This document shows, piece after piece, positions 33,078 through 40,589 of a DNA stretch of 64,000 bases. Location: the NCBI RefSeq assembly GCF_000512915.1, contig NZ_CP007034.1, forward strand, positions 1,488,001 through 1,552,000, written 5' to 3'. Position 1 is the first letter of the stretch; the number at the start of each line of letters is the position of its first letter. The position numbers and the translations under genes are program-made. The notes beneath the pieces were generated by a model. The model was given only the letters and a program-made list of their open reading frames with translations, searched no databases and was not told where the DNA came from. Source of the stretch: Barnesiella viscericola DSM 18177. GTDB taxonomy: Bacteria > Bacteroidota > Bacteroidia > Bacteroidales > Barnesiellaceae.

Positions 33078-34046
33078 TCATTTCACAATTTTAAGACTCT
33101 TCCCACCGCAGCGCACGATATAAACGCCCGAGGGGGTACCGCTCAGGTCGAGCGAGGCCGTGCCTTCGACACGCTGCCGCATCACCAGGGCTCCGCGGCT
33201 GTTGTAGACGGCAGTCTCTACCGGCGCGGCCGACTCTACGCGCACCGCACTTGCGACCCGGTCGAAATATACGGTTGCCGTGGCGGCCAGCGCCTCGTCG
33301 ACCGACGCAGGAGCGGTCAATACCATCAGCCGGTCGAAGCAGAAGTAAGCCGGAGTTTTCATGCCTTGTGCTCCCGTATCGCTCGACTCCATGGTAAAAT
33401 AGAGCGACGATACTTTACCCAGGGTACTCAGATCGACCCATTTCCACGATTTGTTCAGGGTCCACTCCTCCGGCTTCTCCGAACGGTAGTCGGTCAGATA
33501 ATGTTCCACCGTACCGGTTTCGTTCCCGGTCGCATCGACTCCGTGAGCTATCAGTTTGAGCCAGGCTCCCTGCTCGAATTTGGCAGCATACGAGTTACCC
33601 TTTTGTATCGCATAGTAGGTATAGGGATTGTTGCACACATAGAAACCGGCCGTATAATAGGGAGCCGGGAAGGTAACCTCGCAGCTCCGCTCGATGGAAA
33701 GCGATTCGGCATAGGCGTCCCAGTAGGCCACCAGATAGGGAGAACCCTCACCGGCCACACCTCCCCGGGCCATGCAGCCGAACTGGTCATCGAAATTGGC
33801 CGATTCAAGTACCGTCGTCGACCGACTGGCAATAAACCCATTATAGTAAGAGGGCGACGAGGATACGTGTGAAAACCGGAATACTTGCGACTGAACGGAG
33901 GTCTCGCCTTTATACACATCGCGCCACACACCTTGTTCGTTATATTCGATAGCCTCGGCAGGCTTGGACAAATCCAACACAATCACGTCGGCCGACACGG
34001 CGCTACACAGCAAGCATACGACCAGGGCAAGGAAAATTTTTCTCAT
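33078..34046 (-). CDS. DUF4465 secreted protein with T9SS sorting domain (copy 1)
   Basis: 322 residues from the ATG at 34046 (MRKIFLALVVCLLCSAVSA signal peptide); the extended frame to 34163 has no signal character upstream. The body matches DUF4465: a GFIASRSTT segment, the QFGCMARGGVAGEGSPYLVAYWD block, VCNNPYTYYAIQKGN and SLYFTMESSDTGAQGMKTPAYFCFD. The C-terminal 75 or so residues end LSGTPSGVYIVRCGGKSLKIVK, a type A T9SS sorting domain, so it is secreted and surface-attached. DUF4465 proteins recur at BtuB-BtuG loci and may bind corrinoids. It is a diverged tandem copy of the next gene and the last of the riboswitch-controlled cluster. Confidence 0.85.
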   Translation of the reverse strand: MRKIFLALVVCLLCSAVSADVIVLDLSKPAEAIEYNEQGVWRDVYKGETSVQSQVFRFSHVSSSPSYYNGFIASRSTTVLESANFDDQFGCMARGGVAGEGSPYLVAYWDAYAESLSIERSCEVTFPAPYYTAGFYVCNNPYTYYAIQKGNSYAAKFEQGAWLKLIAHGVDATGNETGTVEHYLTDYRSEKPEEWTLNKSWKWVDLSTLGKVSSLYFTMESSDTGAQGMKTPAYFCFDRLMVLTAPASVDEALAATATVYFDRVASAVRVESAAPVETAVYNSRGALVMRQRVEGTASLDLSGTPSGVYIVRCGGKSLKIVK

Positions 34047-34247
34047 TGTCAGATTCACTTTTTCAAATTCATCATTTGGAAATTCTCTCTCGTCACACCC
34101 GCCTTCGAGGCCGGTGACATTACGATAACGCACCTGACCTGTTTTCCCCCTACTCGACTTCAAAAAATTTTTCGCTGTCCCCTTTTCCTTTCAGAGAACA
34201 AGGGTGGAGACTTCTCATGTGAGAACGCCCCGCCTGAGAAAAAAGAA

Positions 34248-34279
34248 GCGCCCCCGTCGAATCACTTCGCCGGAGGCGC
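34248..34279 (-). terminator. Terminator between the two DUF4465 genes
   Basis: GCGCCCCCG (34248-34256) pairs, with one mismatch, with CGGAGGCGC (34271-34279), and the minus strand continues TTCTTTTTTC. The loop bases match the terminator at 32964-32993. The second gene may therefore be partly separated from the rest of the operon. Confidence 0.7.
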
Positions 34280-34283
34280 CACA

Positions 34284-34299
34284 CCCTATGGCAGTAGGG
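34284..34299. repeat. Second copy of the CCCTA-TGGCAG-TAGGG hairpin
   Basis: CCCTA (34284-34288) pairs with TAGGG (34295-34299) around the same TGGCAG loop as in 32997-33018. Confidence 0.55.
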
Positions 34300-34341
34300 A
34301 CTTAACTAATAATCATATCATACACTTGTTTATCGCGTTGC

Positions 34342-35304
34342 TCATTTGACAACCTTCACGCTGTATCCGCCACAACGCACTACGTACACGCCCGAAGGAC
34401 AGACACTCAGGTCGAGGGCGGCACTGCCGTCGACAAGTTGTTTCAGCACGGCGGTTCCGTTCAGGCTGTACACGGCGGCCTCTACCGGACTGGCCGACTC
34501 AACGCGAACCACACCGCTGGTCCGGTCGTAGTAGGCTCTTACCGCAGCCGTCAAAGTCTTGTCGACCGATGCAGGTTCGGTCGATACCGTGAGCTTGTCG
34601 AGACAGAAATAACTCGGCGTATTCATACCCCACTCTCCCGTATCGCTCGACTCCATGGTGAAATAGATAGAGGCCACCTGGCCCAGCGAGCTCAGGTCGA
34701 ACCATTGCCACGAGTCGTTGAGTGTCCACTCGTCGGCGTTGGCCGAGCGATAGTCGGCCAAGTAGTATTCTACCGTACCCGTCTCGGTTCGGTTTTCGTC
34801 AAGACCGTGGGCAACCAGCTTGAACCAGTCGCCCTGTTCAAATTTACCACCAAAATCATTGCCCTTTTGGAGTACATAATAGACATAAGGATTGTTGCAC
34901 ACATAGCACCCGACGGCATAATGGGGCGACGTGATTTTCACCTCGCACGATTTCCAGTCTTCGCTTTCATTATACGTATCCCAATAGGCACCCAGATAGG
35001 GAGTACCTTCACCGGCTACTCCACCCTTGGCCATGCAGCCATACTGGTCGTCAGAGCCGGCCGAAGCCAAAATCGTGGTCACTTTGCTGGCGAAAAAGCC
35101 GCACGAATACTGAGGATAGGGAGACCGGTGTGCAAAGGTGAACACCTGCGAGGTCACCTTGGCATTCTCGTTAAACGCATCGGACCACAATCCGTTGTCG
35201 TCGTAACTGAGGGCCTCCTGAGGATTCGACAAATCCAGTACCACATTCTCGGCCGAAACGGCGCCGCAGAGGCAAACGGCCAGTGCAAGTAAAAGTTTCT
35301 TCAT
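34342..35304 (-). CDS. DUF4465 secreted protein with T9SS sorting domain (copy 2)
   Basis: 320 residues from the ATG at 35304; the frame also allows a TTG two codons earlier. A signal peptide (MKKLLLALAVCLCGAVSA) is followed by the same blocks as copy 1: GFFASKVTT, QYGCMAKGGVAGEGTPYLGAYWD, VCNNPYVYYVLQKGN, SIYFTMESSDTGEWGMNTPSYFCLD. The T9SS type A sorting domain ends PSGVYVVRCGGYSVKVVK. It follows the surface lipoprotein gene by 122 nt with no clear promoter between, so it probably lies on the B12 riboswitch transcript. Corrinoid or related ligand handling at the cell surface is an inference from location. Confidence 0.85.
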   Translation of the reverse strand: MKKLLLALAVCLCGAVSAENVVLDLSNPQEALSYDDNGLWSDAFNENAKVTSQVFTFAHRSPYPQYSCGFFASKVTTILASAGSDDQYGCMAKGGVAGEGTPYLGAYWDTYNESEDWKSCEVKITSPHYAVGCYVCNNPYVYYVLQKGNDFGGKFEQGDWFKLVAHGLDENRTETGTVEYYLADYRSANADEWTLNDSWQWFDLSSLGQVASIYFTMESSDTGEWGMNTPSYFCLDKLTVSTEPASVDKTLTAAVRAYYDRTSGVVRVESASPVEAAVYSLNGTAVLKQLVDGSAALDLSVCPSGVYVVRCGGYSVKVVK

Positions 35305-35426
35305 ATTCAATCAGTTTTAAAAGTTAATAGTATTTGTTTCCATGTATATACGGTCGGCATTTCACGACCCGAGGGCAGACCGATAACCAACGAAAGCTAC
35401 CTTCCCCCGGGACCGCGTGGACAAAC

Positions 35427-36629
35427 TCAACGTTCTTCGAGATGCAAGTCGGTCACCCCGGCCACCTCGGTCGAACATTCACCCAACCAGCCGTTGAACT
35501 GGTTGACTCCGGTGTAAATCTTCACAAAGTCGATACCCGGCAAAGCGACGGGATTCCCCGCGGCATCGACCGCCCAATCGATTTTGAAACTGGATTTTTC
35601 GCTGTTGTTGGGGTGGTTGTCGGCATAGCCCCAGTCATAGGCGTGCAGCACATAATAGGAGCCGTTGCCGCTCTCGTCGATGGCGTTGTCGGCCAGGCGA
35701 GTACCCTTGAACGTCATCGTTTCGGAGGCGAGCCACTGGGGATAATAGGGTTGCTTGTGGAAGGTCAGTTTCGAGATGTAGCCCGTGCCACCCTGATTGT
35801 CGGTCCAGCGCACGTAGGTCGCGTCGGTAATACTGGAACTGGTGCCGGGCTCGGGCGTCTTGTTCTCGTCGGGACGGTAGTAGGTGATTTCGTAGTCCTT
35901 CACCGTCGTCTCCTTGCCATACTCGCTGCCGGCCAGTTCGTACCAGGGGTCATCGGGCTGGCCGTTGCCGTTGACATCGACCGACACCATCACGATACCG
36001 GGCTCACTGCTCCCGCCGGTCGCACCCTGAGCGGACGAGGAGTAGAAGGCGTTGCCCAATATCTTGAAGTCGTATTCGCCGGGACGGTTCACGATTGTGT
36101 GGTCGAAGCCCACAACCACATAACCGCCATACCCTCCCAGGGTAATCATCGACCCGGCGTTGTAGGCCAGACGGTCCTCGGCCTTCTGCCGCATGGTCTC
36201 CTCGGTATCGCCCTCGTTGTACTCGGGCAGTTCGTTGACAAACTGTCCCGGGGCCGGACGATACTCGTAGACTCGGGTGATGTAGGGGCTGTATGCCACC
36301 TCTTCCTGTCGAACGACAATCTGCATGAGATGCTCCACGGGATTGGCGGCATCGTAGATGTTCAACTTCAACCAATAGGTGCCGGTCTGGGGTGCGACAA
36401 AGGTGTAGTCGCGGGTGGTGGCCACAATCGAATCGGTCGCGGTCGATTCGTAGGAGAGCCGCCACTCATACCGCTCGCCCGTGAATTGGGGGTGCAGGTT
36501 CAGCCGCTTCATGCGCTCCACCACATAGGTGTCGTCGAGCCCCAGCGAAACCATCGAGGGGGTGTCGTTCTGGCAGGCAGCCAGCAGCCCGAGAAAAGCA
36601 ATCGACAAAAAGTACAAAATTCGTTTCAT
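35427..36629 (-). CDS. Surface lipoprotein of the B12-uptake locus
   Basis: 400 residues. The lipoprotein signal MKRILYFLSIAFLGLLAACQND has the lipid Cys at residue 19. A PKD/Ig-like N-terminal domain follows (YEWRLSYESTATDSIVATTRDYTFVAPQTGTYWLKLNI), then a beta-rich domain with LGGYGGYVVVGFDHTI, YDFKILGNAFYSSSAQGATGGSSEPGIVMVSVDVNGNG and DPWYELAGSEYGK. Proteins like this, annotated only as cell-surface proteins, stand next to btuG in many Bacteroidetes B12 loci. It starts 5 nt after btuG ends. A role as an accessory corrinoid-capture protein (perhaps comparable to BtuH) is inferred from position; I cannot see a binding site. Confidence 0.75.
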   Translation of the reverse strand: MKRILYFLSIAFLGLLAACQNDTPSMVSLGLDDTYVVERMKRLNLHPQFTGERYEWRLSYESTATDSIVATTRDYTFVAPQTGTYWLKLNIYDAANPVEHLMQIVVRQEEVAYSPYITRVYEYRPAPGQFVNELPEYNEGDTEETMRQKAEDRLAYNAGSMITLGGYGGYVVVGFDHTIVNRPGEYDFKILGNAFYSSSAQGATGGSSEPGIVMVSVDVNGNGQPDDPWYELAGSEYGKETTVKDYEITYYRPDENKTPEPGTSSSITDATYVRWTDNQGGTGYISKLTFHKQPYYPQWLASETMTFKGTRLADNAIDESGNGSYYVLHAYDWGYADNHPNNSEKSSFKIDWAVDAAGNPVALPGIDFVKIYTGVNQFNGWLGECSTEVAGVTDLHLEER

Positions 36630-36634
36630 ATCTA

Positions 36635-37807
36635 TCAGTTAGTTTTTTTCAAAAAAGCCATGTGGGCAGGAATGTCGCCGGTGCGGGCCTTCCACTTCAA
36701 CCGTCCGTCGCGTCCGTAACAGAGCAGATTGCCGCTCGATACGTAATTCTTGGCATCGGTCACATAGATGTCGCCGTTGGCGGGGTTCACCTTCAAGCCG
36801 TAGGGAATGTCGATGTCGGCATCGGTACCGTCCTTGATAAAATTGTCAGAGACCAGTTGCCGGGTGCGCACGTCGATAATGCCATAGGTCACGCTGTTCT
36901 CCTGCGACACGTCGCTCCACGCCACACTGTACAGGTAGAGCGAATCGCCGCAAATCTCCATCTCACTGCACGGAATGTCGAGCGTATCGCTCACCTCCAT
37001 GCGCCCCGTGCGGCTCTCCTCCTCCAAGACAAAGAGGCGCGAAGGCACCGACCCGTAGTCGCCCCGCGACGATACCCACAGCTTGCCGTAGCGGTCGGCC
37101 CGAATGCGATGCAGGTTTATCCCCACGGGAATCTTGCGTATCTGAGTCATCGTGGCGATGTCGATGACCGACACCGTGTTGTCGTAGTTGGGTTTGCGGT
37201 AGCCGCCCGAATTGGCCACATAAATGAGTCCGTCGCGTATCACCAGTTCGTCGGGCTGATAGCCCACCGTCACCTCGGCCGTCACTTCGAGCGTGGCCGT
37301 GTCGACCTGAAAGACGGCACCGAGCTGGGCATTCGGGTCGATACCTACCGGCCCCACGTAGGAGGAGACGTAGGCATAGTCGCCGTCGAAGGCCACATAG
37401 CGGCAGTTGGGTATGTCGACCTGCCCGATGCGCCGGCAGGTGCGGGCGTCGAGCACCTCGACCTTGTGCGAGCAGTTGATTACGGCATAGAGCCGGGAAC
37501 CATAAATCTGTATGTCATTACCCACGTCGCCCAACTCCTTGACCACATTGGGGTTACGTTCGGCATAAAGGTTGCGGGCATATTCACCCTGCTCGAAGTC
37601 GACAAAGTCGAGCGTGCATTTGTTCGACCCCATATTCCCCTCGTTGAGCAGGTAGAGGCCGGCATAGGGCGACGAGGTGTCGAGCATACCCGGCAACGGC
37701 TCATACTCGGTGAGAATGATCACGTCGTCCTTGCGGCACGACGTGGCCAGGGCCAGCGTCGCCAGCACCACGACAAGGGTCATATATGTAGTCGGTTGTT
37801 TCATCAT
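36635..37807 (-). CDS. btuG: Surface cobalamin-binding lipoprotein BtuG (beta-propeller)
   Basis: 390 residues from the ATG at 37807, whose A is shared with the btuB stop codon (TGATG); a GTG codon lies just upstream. The lipoprotein signal ends LALATSCRKDD (lipid Cys about 24). The mature protein is a YncE/DUF5074-like propeller with repeated blade motifs: GSRLYAVINCSHKVEVLDARTCRRIGQVDI, GDYAYVSSYVGPVGIDPN, DGLIYVANSGGY and YDNTVSVIDIATMTQIRKIPVG. BtuG binds B12 extremely tightly on the outer surface and hands it to BtuB; overlap with btuB and the upstream cobalamin riboswitch support the assignment. Confidence 0.9.
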   Translation of the reverse strand: MMKQPTTYMTLVVVLATLALATSCRKDDVIILTEYEPLPGMLDTSSPYAGLYLLNEGNMGSNKCTLDFVDFEQGEYARNLYAERNPNVVKELGDVGNDIQIYGSRLYAVINCSHKVEVLDARTCRRIGQVDIPNCRYVAFDGDYAYVSSYVGPVGIDPNAQLGAVFQVDTATLEVTAEVTVGYQPDELVIRDGLIYVANSGGYRKPNYDNTVSVIDIATMTQIRKIPVGINLHRIRADRYGKLWVSSRGDYGSVPSRLFVLEEESRTGRMEVSDTLDIPCSEMEICGDSLYLYSVAWSDVSQENSVTYGIIDVRTRQLVSDNFIKDGTDADIDIPYGLKVNPANGDIYVTDAKNYVSSGNLLCYGRDGRLKWKARTGDIPAHMAFLKKTN

Positions 37808-39822
37808 CACAATTCAATCGCTATGCCGAACCGATAGTTGCGCATGGGCATCGGGTAGTTGAGCACCACGTCGTAGGCCTGGTCGAACAGGTTGTTGACC
37901 TCGGCCGTCACCTTCAACGCGACGGACTTTATCTTAAACGATTTCACCAACGAAATGTCGCTCGTGTACCACGGTTGCACATAGTTATATTCGATATTCT
38001 CCTGCTGGTTGTAGCGCTCGCCCACATAGACAAAGCTGTAATTGAGCCCCCAATCCTTGTAGGTGAGACCCAAGATGGCCGAGCCGCTGTGCCAGGGGAT
38101 ATAGGGTATCTGGTCGCGGTAGTAGTTGTCGCTGGGGCTGGTGATGTCGATGGCCTGCTGGTAGGTATACTGCACCTTGGTCATCAGCCCTATCTCGAAG
38201 GGCAGGCGGAAGGTGGCCGTGGCCTGCACGTCGACGCCCCGTATGTCGACCTTCCCGAGGTTGAGCATGGTCCAGCGGAACTGCTGCCCCTTGGGATAGG
38301 CGATAATCTTGTCGTTCACCAGGTTGTAGTAGGCGTCGACCCCGGTGTGGAAGCCCGAGAGGAATCCCGTCTTGGGAGCCACGGCATAGGTGAAGCCCAC
38401 GTTGTACTGGGTGGCGCTCTCGGGTTTCAGTGCCGCATTGCCCATGTCGGTATAGTAGAGGTCGTTGAAGGTAGGCATGCGGTAGATTTGCTTGTAGAAG
38501 GCACGCAACACCCAGTTGTATCTTTTCAACGGCTGATACGAGAGGAAGAGGGCGGGTGTCACCTTGCTCTTGTTGGGCGCCTTGGCCTGCCCCTCGGTGG
38601 TCTCGTCGACCAGCGTGGCCAGCACGCTGGCCTGCATCTTCAAGCGGTCGGCCAGCGAGAAGGCGGTGGCAGCCGAAATCCAGTGGGTGTACCGGCTGGC
38701 CGAGAGGTACTCCGACAGGCCGTTCCACTGCAAGTCATAGGCTACCGACACGTCCCAGTTGCGGAGTATCGAATACTTGTTGGCCAACGAGAAATAGACC
38801 TCGCGCTGCTTGTAGTGGTTGTCGACCCGCATCAGCTTGTCGTCGTTGTTCATGTAGTGGGTATAGTCAAAGGCATACTTGGCGTTGACCTTGATGCTGT
38901 ACTTGCGGGTAATATCCTGCTGATAGACGCCCTGCACGAAGGTGTTGCGGTCCCACAACCGCTCGCCGTTGCGCCACACGTTGTTGACAATGGCACCGGG
39001 AATGCCCCGCTCGGAGCTGTAATGGTAGACATAGGCTTTCCAGAATCCGTTGGGCAGATAGCCCTGCAAGCCGCCCTCGAAGCGCACGGCATCGATGTCG
39101 CCGTTCTGCCGGGTGGCCGTGGTGTCGTAGGCTACCTCGCCCGAGGGGGTGACCCGCTTGTAGCGGAACTTGTATTTGCCGCTCGAGCCGGTCCACTCGC
39201 TGTTGAAGGTCATGCTCACACTCTCGCTAAGTTTGTATTCAAACAGCACCGAGGGGTTGACCAAGTCGAACGACCCGGTCTTGAACGAGGCCTTCAAGTG
39301 CGACTTCTCGCCCGGCTTGAACTTGGGCCGACGGGTCGTGAGGTAGATGGAACCGGCCGAACCGAACTCGCGGGCCGACTGGAATATCTCGCTCTTCTGT
39401 CCGTTATAGAGCGAAATCTCCTCGATGTTCTCGAGCGAGAACTTGCCCAGGTCTACCTGTCCGTTCTGGGCGTTGCCCAACTGAATGCCGTTGTAGTAGA
39501 CCCCCATGTGGTTGGTACCCATGCTGCGGATATTGACGGTTTTCAAACCGCCCACGCCGCCGTAGTCCTTGATTTGCAGACCCGAGAAATAGCGTATGGC
39601 ATCGGCCACCGAGAAGCTGTTGAGCGCCTGCAACTCCTTGCCCGATAACTTTTGGGAGGGAATCACCTCGCTGTACCGGTTGGCGGTAACCATCACCTCG
39701 CCCAGGCTCTGGGTCTCTATCGAGTCGGGCGTTGAGGGTGTGACAGCCCCGGCCTGCCCCCAAAGAGCAGCCCCCACCATCGTGACCATTCCAAGCAATA
39801 CCCTGCGACAAAGTCTTTCCAT
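37807..39822 (-). CDS. btuB: TonB-dependent vitamin B12 receptor BtuB
   Basis: 671 residues. A signal peptide, a plug with LGEVMVTANRYSEVIPSQKLSGKELQALNSFSVADAIRYFSGLQIKDYGGVGGLKTVNIRSMGTNHMGVYYNGIQLGNAQNGQVDLG (about 39-125), and a barrel ending MPMRNYRFGIAIEL. It carries B12 or other corrinoids across the outer membrane with TonB. It is the first gene after a cobalamin riboswitch and overlaps btuG by one base, as in other Bacteroidetes B12 loci. Periplasmic and inner-membrane B12 genes (btuFCD) are not in the window. Confidence 0.93.
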   Translation of the reverse strand: MERLCRRVLLGMVTMVGAALWGQAGAVTPSTPDSIETQSLGEVMVTANRYSEVIPSQKLSGKELQALNSFSVADAIRYFSGLQIKDYGGVGGLKTVNIRSMGTNHMGVYYNGIQLGNAQNGQVDLGKFSLENIEEISLYNGQKSEIFQSAREFGSAGSIYLTTRRPKFKPGEKSHLKASFKTGSFDLVNPSVLFEYKLSESVSMTFNSEWTGSSGKYKFRYKRVTPSGEVAYDTTATRQNGDIDAVRFEGGLQGYLPNGFWKAYVYHYSSERGIPGAIVNNVWRNGERLWDRNTFVQGVYQQDITRKYSIKVNAKYAFDYTHYMNNDDKLMRVDNHYKQREVYFSLANKYSILRNWDVSVAYDLQWNGLSEYLSASRYTHWISAATAFSLADRLKMQASVLATLVDETTEGQAKAPNKSKVTPALFLSYQPLKRYNWVLRAFYKQIYRMPTFNDLYYTDMGNAALKPESATQYNVGFTYAVAPKTGFLSGFHTGVDAYYNLVNDKIIAYPKGQQFRWTMLNLGKVDIRGVDVQATATFRLPFEIGLMTKVQYTYQQAIDITSPSDNYYRDQIPYIPWHSGSAILGLTYKDWGLNYSFVYVGERYNQQENIEYNYVQPWYTSDISLVKSFKIKSVALKVTAEVNNLFDQAYDVVLNYPMPMRNYRFGIAIEL

Positions 39823-39955
39823 CGGACTATTTTTTTAACAGCCTCGGGAAAGGGTTGCAGCCCATAAGTTTCATGTAAACAGGCAGACGTGTACAGTGTG
39901 GCACCCGTTCCGCAGATTCACAAGCTCTACCCCCCGAAAGCTAATGACACAACGC

Positions 39956-40132
39956 ATGGCAGGTCTTCTGACTTACTCCGGTAACCGAGGCCTTCCCAAT
40001 CGTCATAATCAGTGGCTTTCAAGTATTCTCGGCACCTGTACAGGAGCTTACAGCAGCGGGACTGTTCGGGATTCTCACCCGATTCCCTTTTCATTCTACG
40101 CCCCGGACGGGGTTTCAAAACCAATGCAGGCA
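39956..40132 (-). ncRNA. Cobalamin (AdoCbl) riboswitch
   Basis: Read on the minus strand, the conserved blocks appear in order: AAAAGGGAATCGGGTGAGAA, TCCCGAACAGTCCCGCTGCTGTAA, the B12 box GAAAGCCACTG, GGGAAGGCC, then AGTCAGAAGACCTGCC. Its 5' edge begins just after the -7 box, and about 130 nt separate its 3' end from the btuB start; that stretch holds further inverted repeats which may form the expression platform. It should shut off btuB-btuG and downstream genes when B12 is plentiful. Edges are approximate. Confidence 0.93.
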
Positions 40133-40140
40133 CAAAGGTA
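40133..40140 (-). promoter_or_regulatory. -7 box (TACCTTTG) of the B12 operon
   Basis: Minus-strand TACCTTTG matches TAnnTTTG and directly precedes the riboswitch aptamer. The total leader to btuB is about 310 nt. Confidence 0.6.
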
Positions 40141-40252
40141 ACACAATTTATTGATACTGTTCCATTTTTTCCTGAAAATTATTCCAAACCAAACCACAAC
40201 ACCAATCGTTACTTCTAAAAAACAATGGATCGGACAATAAAAATAACGGTTA

Positions 40253-40276
40253 TAAATTTGTATCAATCACAAATTT
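40253..40276 (+). promoter_or_regulatory. cyd operon -7 box with overlapping inverted repeat
   Basis: TAAATTTG (40253-40260) fits TAnnTTTG and is 60 nt upstream of the DUF4492 ATG. It overlaps the left arm of the inverted repeat AAATTTGT (40254-40261), 7-nt spacer, ACAAATTT (40269-40276), which would also span the transcription start. It could be an operator for a redox or oxygen-responsive regulator, or a chance feature of AT-rich DNA. Confidence 0.4.
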
Positions 40277-40319
40277 TAGCGAATATTGCGGAATCTTTCT
40301 TCAACCGACAAGACAAACC

Positions 40320-40589
40320 ATGGAAGGAAACAAGACCTTGAAAAACGACAACGTCGTGCTGCGCGTATGGCGATTCTACCTCGAAGGATTTCGGGCAATG
40401 ACCTTGGGAAAAACACTGTGGGCAATTATCCTCATCAAACTGTTCATCATGTTTTTTATCCTCAAACTCTTCTTTTTCCCCAATATCCTGAAAACGGAAT
40501 TCGATACCGACGAGGAGCGTGCCAATGCCGTCATCGAAAATCTAACCAATCCCAATAATTCTCAACCCAATCAATCACAAGAGTTATGA
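40320..40589 (+). CDS. DUF4492 small membrane protein of the cytochrome bd operon
   Basis: 89 residues with one strong transmembrane helix (LWAIILIKLFIMFFILKLFFFP, about 33-54) and the family block VLRVWRFYLEGFRAMTLGKTLW before it. Its stop overlaps the cydA start (ATGA), so the two are translationally coupled. Small DUF4492 proteins precede cydA in Bacteroidetes and related groups and may be an assembly factor or a small extra subunit of cytochrome bd, comparable in position to CydX but upstream. Direct evidence for its role is lacking. Confidence 0.85.
   Translation: MEGNKTLKNDNVVLRVWRFYLEGFRAMTLGKTLWAIILIKLFIMFFILKLFFFPNILKTEFDTDEERANAVIENLTNPNNSQPNQSQEL

Noticed and set aside
35305-35426. 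A second riboswitch upstream of the second DUF4465 gene
   Set aside because: The gap is only about 120 nt and lacks the B12 box and the other conserved cobalamin-aptamer blocks.
35334-37837. Long plus-strand frames opposite the B12 operon
   Set aside because: Both are shadows of btuG and the surface lipoprotein genes; the minus-strand proteins have signal peptides, tight spacing and a riboswitch.
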